The notes below the pieces were generated by a model that had not been told where the DNA came from, did not search any database, and was given only the letters and a program-made list of their open reading frames with translations. A stretch of DNA of 42,380 nucleotides, from NCBI RefSeq assembly GCF_005503445.1, contig NZ_SCOH01000011.1:98085-140464 (forward strand). The letters run 5' to 3'. Shown here piece after piece: positions 10,309 through 18,819 of the stretch (position 1 is its first letter; every line of letters starts with the position of its first letter). Both the position numbers and the translations under genes were made by a program. Source of the stretch: Chitinivorax sp. B. Lineage in GTDB: Bacteria; Pseudomonadota; Gammaproteobacteria; Burkholderiales; SCOH01.

Positions 10309-11670
10309 TCATGCACCCCCCGCAGGAACAAACAATACGATGTCGACACGACGATTGCGGGCACGGTTGGCTGGTGTATCGTTTGGCACCAATGGCTCGC
10401 TGTCAGCTCGTCCTTCGATGGTATAGCGCGAAGCCGGGCCAACACGTTCGATCAACAAAGCAGCAACTGCACTGGCGCGCGCCTTTGACAATTCCCAATT
10501 GGATGGGAACCGTGCAGACAGGGCGCGACGGTCGTCGGTATGACCGACAACAGATACTTTGCCCGGATTAATCCTCAACGCGTCGCCGATACGTACCATC
10601 AAGGGATTGAAACGACTGTCCATCTCGGCGCTGCCAGATGCAAACATGCCATCGCCGCGAATCGATACGATCGACCGATCTGCGGTTTCCTGCACCGTCA
10701 CCAGCCCTTCCGCCACTTCCCGCTCCAGAAACTTGGCCAGGCGGGCGACAGGCACAACTGGCTGTACAGCTGCAGGCGCAGGGCGAGCCGCATCGATACG
10801 GATCTGACTCAAGCTGCTCAATACCGGGTCAGCAGCGCGGCCCAGCCAGAAGTGAAACAGCAAATGCAGGATGCCCAGAATCAGTAGCGCCGCCACACCA
10901 ATCAACCACAATGGCAACAGGCTCATCAGCGGTTTACGCTGGGCGGTGGTGCCGCGCCAATGTGGGGATAGATCCTGCTCCACCTGACCACGCTGAGTAC
11001 GGATCAGCTGATGCAGGCGTTCGCGCAACAGGTCCAGCTGGGTACGGCCACCATCGATCAAACGGTAACGGCCCTCGAACCCCAATGCCAGGCACAGATA
11101 GAACAGTTCCAACACATCGATGTTCCGCGCAGGGTCCTGCGCCAACCGCTGCAGCACCACAAAGAACTTTTCACCACCGAAGGCTTCATTGTGAAACGTG
11201 ACCAACAGGCTACGACTACCCCAGGCACCACTACCACCCCACGGCGTCGATGCAACCGTTTCATCCACCATGGTGCACAATGCGTAACGTGCTGCAGCCA
11301 ACGCCTCGAAATCGACACTTGCGGCCTTGGCATCCGCTTCAAAACTGCGGACCGCATTCACCAGGCGCTGCCGCAACGCTTCGACATCTGCACACTGGCC
11401 CATTTGCCGCAGTGGCATGATCAGACTCAGCAGCACATGCGCTGCCGTCACCAATGGATTGAGGCCAGCCGAGGGCAAGGTTGGTATCACCCCGTTGGCC
11501 TGGGGCATGACCACCGACGCTGGCGCGGCACCTTGCAATGAAGTAGCAGACGTGATGATGGTATGCTCGGCATCAGGTGGCGCTGGCACGGGTTGCGGTG
11601 GTTTACGCCCACCGGGTGCCGGCACCAGCAAGGTACGATCGGGATCGGGAGGAAGGTTGTCACTGGCCAT
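10309..11670 (-). CDS. tssL: T6SS membrane protein TssL with fused OmpA-like peptidoglycan-binding domain
   Basis: TssL (DotU) anchors the baseplate to the inner membrane. The 453-residue protein has a proline-rich N-terminus (1-60), a cytoplasmic DotU domain (about 65-250; ARYALCTMVDETVASTPWG at 127-145 is typical), one span (253-274) and a periplasmic OmpA/MotB-like domain (335-447) with VVGHTDDRR and NWELSKARA, the peptidoglycan-binding signature. Many TssL proteins lack this extension and use a separate TagL instead. The start is 3 bp after the tssK stop, implying coupled translation. Confidence 0.96.
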   Translation of the reverse strand: MASDNLPPDPDRTLLVPAPGGRKPPQPVPAPPDAEHTIITSATSLQGAAPASVVMPQANGVIPTLPSAGLNPLVTAAHVLLSLIMPLRQMGQCADVEALRQRLVNAVRSFEADAKAASVDFEALAAARYALCTMVDETVASTPWGGSGAWGSRSLLVTFHNEAFGGEKFFVVLQRLAQDPARNIDVLELFYLCLALGFEGRYRLIDGGRTQLDLLRERLHQLIRTQRGQVEQDLSPHWRGTTAQRKPLMSLLPLWLIGVAALLILGILHLLFHFWLGRAADPVLSSLSQIRIDAARPAPAAVQPVVPVARLAKFLEREVAEGLVTVQETADRSIVSIRGDGMFASGSAEMDSRFNPLMVRIGDALRINPGKVSVVGHTDDRRALSARFPSNWELSKARASAVAALLIERVGPASRYTIEGRADSEPLVPNDTPANRARNRRVDIVLFVPAGGA

Positions 11671-11673
11671 GTC

Positions 11674-13008
11674 TTAGTTCCTGATCGCCCAGAATTCCAT
11701 CTGCAGACCTGGGAAGTCGCCCGGCACATGCAGCGCAAAACCGGCAGAACTGCTCATGGCCGCCCAATAATCTCCACTGCGTTCCAGCTCGAAATAGGTG
11801 AATCCTGCGTGGAACGGTAACTGACGCGGTGCTACCGGTAATGGCCGTAACACAATGCCGGGTAGCTGCAAGTTGACCAGATCACGAATCTTTTCCACTG
11901 GACCAATCTTCACCTGCGCCGGGAAGCCATTGCGCACCACTTCGGGCGGCATCTGCGCATTGACAGCCAAGATGAAGCCCGCGTTCTTGAACAAGGTCTT
12001 GTCCTGCACGATGGCCACATGAATACCGAATTGCCGTGCTTCGATCGGGATCGGGAAGGCATGCGGGTCCATCACCAGGCTGAGTGACTGACGGATATCC
12101 AACATCAACGGTAACAACGTATCGATCAACCTGTCATGCCGGTAGCCCGGATAATCGCTTGCCCGCTTACCGGGCTTGGAGAATGTCGCCAGTTCGCCCG
12201 CTATCTGCAACATCTCGCGATAGAGCGACTCCGGGTGCAAGCCACTCATTGCCGCCAGATGCGAAAACAGCGGCTGCTGGCGATTGATCAGCTGTAACAA
12301 CAGAAAATCGGCAATCTCGCCGACACCAGCCACACCCGGCTGGGTCAGGCGGGCTGCCAGGGCCTCGCCACGTTGATGGAGCAAGCCACGAATTTCTTCA
12401 ACATAGCCTGTCAGGCGCGATGAAGCGCGGCAATCAAGACATGGTGGAATATAGTCGGTATCCAGCACCAGCTGATTATCCGGGCGCCGTTCCAATACAC
12501 GGGCAATCCCGACATAGCTGTAGGCATTGCTGACATCACTTTCCAGTGCCAGCTTCAGCCGCAACTTGCCAATATGCATGATGGCCGGCTCGTCATCGTC
12601 ACCGCTGGTATTGCGGACTTCGTGCTCCATCATGCGATAGCGGGCAAAACGTTCCTCGCCGGATTCCTCCATCGCCTCGACGATACCTGGCCGCCGATCT
12701 GGCAGCGCCAGCACGACCAGCATGTCCCTGACATCCTCGGGAACCGCCAGCGGCAACGGCAACTCGTCCTCCTGTGGTAACGAAAACGGTGTGCCATCAG
12801 GCAATACGCCACTGCATTCCAACAACGACAACTTACCCAATGCCAGTTGGGCTTCATCGATTTTCAGTGAAGTCAGCCCCCAACCATACTGCCGCAGCTT
12901 GCCACAGCGCAGTTCCAGCTGGGTCTGCAGAAAACGGTCGTGCTGCTGCAAATGTTGTGGCTGCAGGAACATGCCTTCGGACCACACGACTTTGCTATTC
13001 CACGACAT
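11674..13008 (-). CDS. tssK: T6SS baseplate protein TssK
   Basis: TssK is the trimeric baseplate connector that docks the TssFGE wedge onto TssL/TssM. The 444 residues match the family length. The N-terminus MSWNSKVVWSEGMFLQPQHL, with QQHDRF following, is a very strong family signature, and the C-terminal NLQLPGIVLRPLPVAPRQLPFH with FELER is typical. It is preceded by tagH at 85 bp and followed by tssL at 3 bp. In H1-like clusters tssJ lies between the FHA gene and tssK; the 85-bp gap here has no room for it. Confidence 0.96.
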   Translation of the reverse strand: MSWNSKVVWSEGMFLQPQHLQQHDRFLQTQLELRCGKLRQYGWGLTSLKIDEAQLALGKLSLLECSGVLPDGTPFSLPQEDELPLPLAVPEDVRDMLVVLALPDRRPGIVEAMEESGEERFARYRMMEHEVRNTSGDDDEPAIMHIGKLRLKLALESDVSNAYSYVGIARVLERRPDNQLVLDTDYIPPCLDCRASSRLTGYVEEIRGLLHQRGEALAARLTQPGVAGVGEIADFLLLQLINRQQPLFSHLAAMSGLHPESLYREMLQIAGELATFSKPGKRASDYPGYRHDRLIDTLLPLMLDIRQSLSLVMDPHAFPIPIEARQFGIHVAIVQDKTLFKNAGFILAVNAQMPPEVVRNGFPAQVKIGPVEKIRDLVNLQLPGIVLRPLPVAPRQLPFHAGFTYFELERSGDYWAAMSSSAGFALHVPGDFPGLQMEFWAIRN

Positions 13009-13093
13009 CTTGGTCTTGCCTTTCCATCCTGATCATTTTGAATACGACGACCACGCCGATTGCACCAACCGGCGGGCCCAATAAAAAGTTGAT

Positions 13094-14629
13094 TCAGCTA
13101 CGCTGGCGCAGACGTGCCAACTGTTCTTCATAGGCGGCAGTAAATTTGTCACCGAACAGCTTCTGGAAGTCGTCATCCAACAGGCGCCGCATTTCCGCAT
13201 GCTGCGTGGTCAGCTTGTCCCACAACCGCGCCTTGCGGTTGGCTGGCATCACCTTGTCCATCATGCCGGCCTCGTTATCGGCAGCCTCAATGGCAGCAGG
13301 ATTCAACTGATTCAACATATCGGCCATCACCGCCCGCACACCGGTCATGACTGCCAACTCATGTGCCTTCAGATCGTCAAATGCACCGCTGATTGCCTGT
13401 ACCGGTGGCAAATACCCTGTCAGCGTATTGGTCAGCATCTGCGTCAGTACGCTGTCAGCATCTGGCAGGAATTTGAGCGGGTTGTTGTCACGCACCGCAA
13501 TCATGGTCATTTCGCTACGGATCTCTCGCTTGATCGCATTACGCGCACGCAACACCAACATGGCACCCGACACTGATTCACGCAACATTTGGCCGACCAG
13601 CTCCGCCACTTCGACTTCACTGCGTGAGCCATGTCGTAGTGTCGGCATACCCAAGCCACGCAACAGTGCTGCGAATACTTCGCTATCGCTTGCAACAGCC
13701 GTTGGCACTGGGGATATCGTTACCGGCGGTGACGAAACCGATGCCGGTGTAGCAACAGGTAGTGGCACCGGTTTAGACGGCATGGCAATCGGCGTCGGTG
13801 ACGGCAGCAATGTGGGTTCTGAATCTGCCAAGGCAGGATCAAGTGCTGGCGCAGGAATCGGCGCCGCAGGTGGGATGGGGGCAGCCCATACAGCCCGTGT
13901 TGGTATCGGCGGAGACGGAACAGGGGCCATCACCGGGGCAACTGGCGGCTGCGGTGCAGGGATTGGCGCAACAGGCACCCAGCCATGATCCGCCAACGGA
14001 TCGTAATCCACTGGGATACCAGACGCGGGTACCTGGAAAGGCTGCATCTGCGGCGGCACATGATCGCTTTCTGACCCACGGAAACCAGGGGCAGCAGTCA
14101 CAGGTGATATAGCCAACGGGTCTTGAGCAGGCAGGCCACCAAACAGATTCAGACCAAGCGGATCACCCGCTGTCGGTGTCATCAGATCGCCACCGCCCAA
14201 TACGCTGGCAGCAGCCAGTGGATCGACCAGGGTATTGGCAGGCTGCGACACCGGCGCCACCTCAGTTGGCGGTGCAAAAGGATGCACTAATGGCGACGGC
14301 GGCGGTGCAGCGTCCGGGATAATCGTCACCTGCAAGACATAATCACCCATGGTGAGCAAATCACCATGGCTCAGACGGGCAACATGGCCCGTGCCAAGGG
14401 GACGATCATTGATCAGTGTTGGATTGCTGCCTACATCGGTCAAATAGTATTCCGTATCGCGATAAGCGATCTGCGCGTGTGAGCGCGATACATATTTGCC
14501 AGGATCGGGCAGCTCCAGATCATTGCCAGGCGCGCGGCCGATCATGCCGCCATTGGGCCCGAACTGCCGAGTGATGGGTTCGGTTGGTGCTTCGTTTCGA
14601 TAACTCAGGATACGTAGTGTCAGTGGCAT
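13094..14629 (-). CDS. tagH: T6SS FHA-domain protein TagH (Fha)
   Basis: The forkhead-associated adaptor is phosphorylated by the T6SS threonine kinase and promotes assembly. From MPLTLRILSYRNEAP the protein has 511 residues: an FHA domain (about 1-105) with GR (31-32) and SRSHA (48-52) for phosphothreonine binding, a proline/alanine-rich linker (about 115-330), and the conserved T6SS-Fha C-terminal domain with ELVGQMLRESVSGAMLVLRA and DNNPLKF. The start at 14629 follows the family, but its ribosome site is weak. An in-frame ATG at 14764 has a good AGGA site and would add 45 residues without homology that I recognise. The FHA-binding residues look intact. Confidence 0.94.
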   Translation of the reverse strand: MPLTLRILSYRNEAPTEPITRQFGPNGGMIGRAPGNDLELPDPGKYVSRSHAQIAYRDTEYYLTDVGSNPTLINDRPLGTGHVARLSHGDLLTMGDYVLQVTIIPDAAPPPSPLVHPFAPPTEVAPVSQPANTLVDPLAAASVLGGGDLMTPTAGDPLGLNLFGGLPAQDPLAISPVTAAPGFRGSESDHVPPQMQPFQVPASGIPVDYDPLADHGWVPVAPIPAPQPPVAPVMAPVPSPPIPTRAVWAAPIPPAAPIPAPALDPALADSEPTLLPSPTPIAMPSKPVPLPVATPASVSSPPVTISPVPTAVASDSEVFAALLRGLGMPTLRHGSRSEVEVAELVGQMLRESVSGAMLVLRARNAIKREIRSEMTMIAVRDNNPLKFLPDADSVLTQMLTNTLTGYLPPVQAISGAFDDLKAHELAVMTGVRAVMADMLNQLNPAAIEAADNEAGMMDKVMPANRKARLWDKLTTQHAEMRRLLDDDFQKLFGDKFTAAYEEQLARLRQRS

Positions 14630-15020
14630 CGGCGATGATATATCTTTTATTGTGGCCGCCCGTGGCGCAAACGAAGGCTGCATGGTTGGCGCCCCGGTAG
14701 CCTGGATGTTGCAACAGATTGCACTGCGGCTGTCACAACCAATCGAAAGCTTTCCGTCAGCCATGGAAAGCTTCCTGTAAACTTGGCCCTCAGCATGAGT
14801 TGCGCGATGCGACCCCTTGCCGCGCAATCCGAACGCCCCTCATCTGAATCCGATTTGCTTTTTCACCATCCCGTGATGCAGCCTTCTCCTGCCCTCGAAG
14901 CATAGCGAAAAAACCGTGTTCCATATCGACTATTTTAAGTCCAAACCCGCCTGCCAGCGCGATTTCCGGGAATCGATCAGCTACAATACGCTCACCCCGA
15001 TCAACGCTTGCAGGACGTCC

Positions 15021-15671
15021 ATGCGCCACCGTGATCCATTACTTTCCGGCCTGTTGCACAATCAGCCAGACCACGGCCACCAGCTGCTGCCCAGCTTTGC
15101 CCTGGGAGACCCCGCCCCAATCGGGCTGGATCTGGCAAAACATGCCCACCTGCCCAGCAATCTCGATACAGCAGTTACCGAACGCGGTCCGATCCCAATC
15201 AATGCTGGTACCCATGAGCGACGGGCCACCCTGCTGCACCTGTTACGTCACGTACTGACCGAGCAATCACGCCGTCTGATGATGGCCGGTGCGGCCGATG
15301 CATTGACTGCAGGGCAATGGGCCAATGCACTCGTTGACGTGCTGATCGCGCAAACCAGTAGTCCTCGCCCACACCCAGCACTCGCCGCATTGCTGGCAAA
15401 CGCGGCCCCACAGATTGGCACAGCCAATACCCCGCGACCCGTGCCGCAAGCGTTGGCAGTATTCAATGGCCAAGCTGGATTTGGCGACTTTGAAAATCGC
15501 ATCGACATCCGCTTCGCACCGCAAACCCCACAGCAATGGCAGTTGACGCTTAGCGCCCAATTGCGCATCGACCAGGCCTTTCAACAAGAAGCCCGTGCCG
15601 ACGCGCTCAGCCACTCACTACTTCCGGCACCGCACCCATATGACTGCGCACTGACCTGGTCACCGCTGTAA
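15021..15671 (+). CDS. Unrecognised protein encoded between tagH and vgrG
   Basis: I do not recognise this 216-residue protein. I chose the ATG at 15021 because AGGA lies seven bases upstream; the frame stays open from 14916. The middle (about 60-150) looks helical (TLLHLLRHVLTEQSRRLMMA), and the C-terminal third looks beta-rich (GFGDFENRIDIRFA, QWQLTLSAQLRID). No signal peptide, membrane span or enzyme motif is visible. It is divergent from tagH, and its stop is convergent with vgrG. Its fixed place inside the cluster suggests a T6SS accessory protein or a regulator or chaperone for the vgrG cargo, but that is inference. Confidence 0.7.
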   Translation: MRHRDPLLSGLLHNQPDHGHQLLPSFALGDPAPIGLDLAKHAHLPSNLDTAVTERGPIPINAGTHERRATLLHLLRHVLTEQSRRLMMAGAADALTAGQWANALVDVLIAQTSSPRPHPALAALLANAAPQIGTANTPRPVPQALAVFNGQAGFGDFENRIDIRFAPQTPQQWQLTLSAQLRIDQAFQQEARADALSHSLLPAPHPYDCALTWSPL

Positions 15672-15689
15672 GCACCTGTTCAATGTCTT

Positions 15690-15705
15690 ATTGCGTGACC
15701 GCAAT
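15690..15705. terminator. Short hairpin between convergent genes
   Basis: ATTGCG-TGAC-CGCAAT forms a 6-bp stem with a 4-base loop, 18 bp after the stop at 15671 and about 120 bp beyond the vgrG stop. There is no T-run. It could help end transcription of the plus-strand gene, but the evidence is weak. Confidence 0.25.
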
Positions 15706-15822
15706 CAGGGCTCATGTGCTGCTCCAAGCCGTCATGTATCACATATACATGCCAGTTTTTGTGCTACTGGCAGCCGCTCATGACAGATCTTGAACAAGTT
15801 CTAAGCGCGGGACGCACCATGG

Positions 15823-17784
15823 TCACTTGGTGCCATCATCCGCCTGCTTTGGCGCTTCCGGCGCCTCAGGTGACGAACCACAGCCGCTACTGGCTGCACC
15901 ACCGGAATTCAACAGCACCGGCGTGCCTGAAATCGCAACACTGGTGGGCCCAATCACGATAAACGCGCCACCTGCCTTGAGCGTAATACTGGTGGAAGAC
16001 TCAATCACCACACCGGTCTTGCCATTCAGATGCACGCTCAAGGCTTCCACCGCATGATTCTGCCCAGCCTTGTGGTAATAGCTTTGCCCAACATCCAATG
16101 AGGCATTGCCGCTCACTTTTTCGTTGCGTTTACCCTTGACCTCGGTATGGGCGCCACCCTCCACCAGTCGCATGTCCTTGCCTTTGACAATAGTGTGCCG
16201 ATCTTTCCCCACCCACTGATAGGCTTCTTCCTTCACATAATTATCCTGGTTTTTCTGCGCGTGAATGAACAGCTGTTCACTGCCTTTCTTGTCTTCCAGG
16301 CGAATCTCATTGAAACCACCACTCCCCTTGGTGGAATCCGACTTGATGGTGGAACGGGTAGCAGCGCCCGGTAGCACATACGGTGGCATATTGTCAGCGT
16401 TGTAGACAGCACCTGTCACCAGCGGCCGATCAGGATCTCCTTCCAGAAAATCGACAATCACCTCCATGCCGACCCGCGGAATGAACAAGGTACCCCAGCG
16501 CTTTCCGGCCCAGCTTTGCGCTACACGCACCCAGCATGAGCTCTTCTCATCATTGGCACCTACACGGTCCCAATGAAATTGCACCTTGATGCGACCGTAT
16601 TTGTCGGTCCAGATTTCTTCGCCGGATTTCCCGACCACGATCGCCGTTTGCGGCCCCTGCACAAATGGCTTGGGTGTCACCCGCTGCGGCCGGAACTGTA
16701 CTTGACTGCGCACGGCGGTGAAACGACACAGACAAACCGGTTCCGGCTGGGCTGTCTGGTCAGTTTCAAAGGCGTTGTACATCAACTCATACTGGGTAGA
16801 TATCACCAGGTATTTACCATTTTGCGAGGACACGGGGTGCTCGATCATCTCGAACAAAGCCCCCGGAAACAATCCACGCGCCATCGTCCGGCCTTCGAAA
16901 CGTTCCACCTGCGCCTGTAACCCTTCAATGCGGTTACGGGCATGGGTTTCACCCTGTGCCCGTTCAGTAAACAGGCCCGGATAGTCAAACAACTCGTAAC
17001 TGGATTGATCATGGCTACGGGTAACCGTCGATTTCACCAGCAGACCGCCCGATGTACTAGCCGACGCTTTCTCGAAATCGAAATCCTTCAAAGTAAAGGT
17101 ACCCGGCTGAATCTCAGCACTGGAAGACCATTCGAAGATGTCTTCGGCACGCCGGATATCGCGTTCGTCAAACGGTGCATATTCAATCTTGGCATAGTCA
17201 GGCGCGGAATTGTGGGCATCAAGTGCATCGCACAACACCAGCTCATGCCGGCTTTCGCCGTGCTTGAAGTAATAGTAGATCCCAGCCTGTTCCATTAGTC
17301 GGCTGACAAAATTGAAATCCGTCTCACGGTATTGCACACAGTAAGGTAAGACCTGCTGCGGTGCCTGCCCACTGCAACTGATGGAATAATCCGCACAGCC
17401 ATAGGCTTCGAAGACTTCCTTCAAAATATCGAGCGTCGATTTTTCCTGGAAAATCCGGCAATCTGCCGCACGGGTCAAAAACCACAACCAGGGGCGCATG
17501 GTGACACGAAAGACTGCAAACCGGCCACGTAGCCCGGTGGCAGCCATTTGTGTGACATAGCCATGAAAATGGCGCTTGCCACCCTTTTTAGTGCGGATAC
17601 TGACCGTCATTGGCTTGCCGAGCAAGCTGTCAAACGAAATCGCGGCGTTCTCGCACAAGACTTCGAGGTTGTATTCCCCGATCTTGCCCATCTGCTCCAC
17701 ACCACTCATGCGCTGGAATAGCAGCACATCCGGCCCCAACGGGCTGGTGATGGAGATTTCACGGTTTTGATGTGTGGCAGCCAC
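15823..17784 (-). CDS. vgrG: T6SS spike protein VgrG (TssI)
   Basis: VgrG is the trimeric spike that tips the Hcp tube and carries effectors. The 653 residues show the gp27-like domain (ITSPLGPDVLLFQRMSGVE at 13-31, LMEQAGIYYYF), the gp5-like OB region (GEEIWTDKYGRIKVQFHWDR, SCWVRVAQSWAG, GTLFIPRVGMEVIVDFLEGD), and a C-terminal beta-helix ending near residue 625 in VLLNSGG. The last about 25 residues are a Cys/Pro-rich tail with no effector domain, so this is a structural VgrG relying on separate cargo. The start is GTG at 17784, with GAGG seven bases upstream. It follows the DUF4280 gene by 55 bp. Confidence 0.95.
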   Translation of the reverse strand: MAATHQNREISITSPLGPDVLLFQRMSGVEQMGKIGEYNLEVLCENAAISFDSLLGKPMTVSIRTKKGGKRHFHGYVTQMAATGLRGRFAVFRVTMRPWLWFLTRAADCRIFQEKSTLDILKEVFEAYGCADYSISCSGQAPQQVLPYCVQYRETDFNFVSRLMEQAGIYYYFKHGESRHELVLCDALDAHNSAPDYAKIEYAPFDERDIRRAEDIFEWSSSAEIQPGTFTLKDFDFEKASASTSGGLLVKSTVTRSHDQSSYELFDYPGLFTERAQGETHARNRIEGLQAQVERFEGRTMARGLFPGALFEMIEHPVSSQNGKYLVISTQYELMYNAFETDQTAQPEPVCLCRFTAVRSQVQFRPQRVTPKPFVQGPQTAIVVGKSGEEIWTDKYGRIKVQFHWDRVGANDEKSSCWVRVAQSWAGKRWGTLFIPRVGMEVIVDFLEGDPDRPLVTGAVYNADNMPPYVLPGAATRSTIKSDSTKGSGGFNEIRLEDKKGSEQLFIHAQKNQDNYVKEEAYQWVGKDRHTIVKGKDMRLVEGGAHTEVKGKRNEKVSGNASLDVGQSYYHKAGQNHAVEALSVHLNGKTGVVIESSTSITLKAGGAFIVIGPTSVAISGTPVLLNSGGAASSGCGSSPEAPEAPKQADDGTK

Positions 17785-17839
17785 AATCGCCTCTGTTCAG
17801 TACTTGATTTGGTTGATGCGAACATCCATCAGTGGGTGC

Positions 17840-18229
17840 TCACGGAATCATGGTCTTGGTGGTCGCCGGGTTCAGGATGCTGATCACCCCGCCAAAGCTG
17901 CACATGCACTTGGAGACGTTATCCAGCGCTGGCTTGTTTCCGATCAACACGGTTGGCGCCCCCACCACCCACGGTGACGCCGTTGCCGGTATACAGGGCA
18001 TGGGTGTCAATACGCCCATGGCTGCGGCGGTCGCGGCGGCCACGGTTGGATTGGAAGGTGAGCTGCACATGCCAAACGGCATGATGTTCACCATCGGCTT
18101 GAAATCCATGATGGTCGCAGCGGGCGGGCCCTCAGCCATCACCTGGTCAGTTGGCAGCACCACCAGGCTGGATGGCGCGGCACCAAAAGTACATTGTAAC
18201 TGCGCACCCATTGAAACTTGACTTGGCAT
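17840..18229 (-). CDS. PAAR-like DUF4280 protein
   Basis: A 129-residue protein beginning MPSQVSMGAQLQCTFGAAPS and containing NIMPFGMC, TPMPCIPA, PWVVGAPTVLIG and CMCSFGG. This pattern of cysteines and short glycine turns fits DUF4280, a PAAR-like family thought to cap VgrG spikes. The start at 18229 has a GGGGGAT site and matches the family; upstream in-frame starts do not. It sits directly upstream of vgrG on the same strand, as expected for a spike tip. No canonical PAAR gene is present in the window, so this is the likely tip protein. It has no C-terminal toxin extension. Confidence 0.85.
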   Translation of the reverse strand: MPSQVSMGAQLQCTFGAAPSSLVVLPTDQVMAEGPPAATIMDFKPMVNIMPFGMCSSPSNPTVAAATAAAMGVLTPMPCIPATASPWVVGAPTVLIGNKPALDNVSKCMCSFGGVISILNPATTKTMIP

Positions 18230-18819
18230 GTCATCCCCCAGTTGGAAAAACCCATCAAGCATGGACCACACAATGCGCAAACGATTCCCTGGCTGTGTCC
18301 ACTTTCAAGCATTCAGACATGCTGACCAACTTGATGGCTCAATTTCTTACTCTGATTCAACATATTGAATTCGTCTTCAATATGCTTGGTCGCCCCCAGG
18401 CTGGATTGCTTACAGTACACGTGCCGTATCAGGATCGATGTATATTACCCAACCACCAGATCGGGCAATATGCCAACCAGCCATGACAGGGCTCACGGTA
18501 GCACCCGATTTGCATCAGGCCGCTCATTATAGGCAGAGAGGCCTCGGGCTGTAAGCTTCCTGAGCGCATATTCGAGAAAATCCGTCAAACCAGCACCAAC
18601 GCCACTCACATGCGCATATTGCTAAGTAAGAGATCTGCATACGAGCATTGACACCCGATGCCCCGCTCTCTAGTATCGAAGTGCCACAGGCAGGCCGGTC
18701 AGCCCCAATGTAGCGGCCCTGACGGACTCAGCCAGCTGAATGGATGCGTTGTGGCGCATGGTTGAACAAGGCGCCCACTCTCTCAATTCCCTTTGTATCG
18801 CAATTTTTCCGGAGCTTTG
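18230..18819. other. Intergenic region between the DUF4280/vgrG and fecR-like operons
   Basis: A 590-bp noncoding stretch between divergent transcription units. It contains a perfect inverted repeat at 18361-18384 (listed separately). The rest shows short unconvincing frames and no RNA gene that I recognise. It should contain promoters for both the vgrG unit and the fecR-like operon. Confidence 0.45.
18361..18384. repeat. Inverted repeat, possible operator
   Basis: CATATTGAA-TTCGTC-TTCAATATG is a perfect 9-bp inverted repeat with a 6-base spacer. It is about 130 bp upstream of the DUF4280 start and 435 bp upstream of the fecR-like start. No T-run follows, so an operator is likelier than a terminator. 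Confidence 0.35.
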
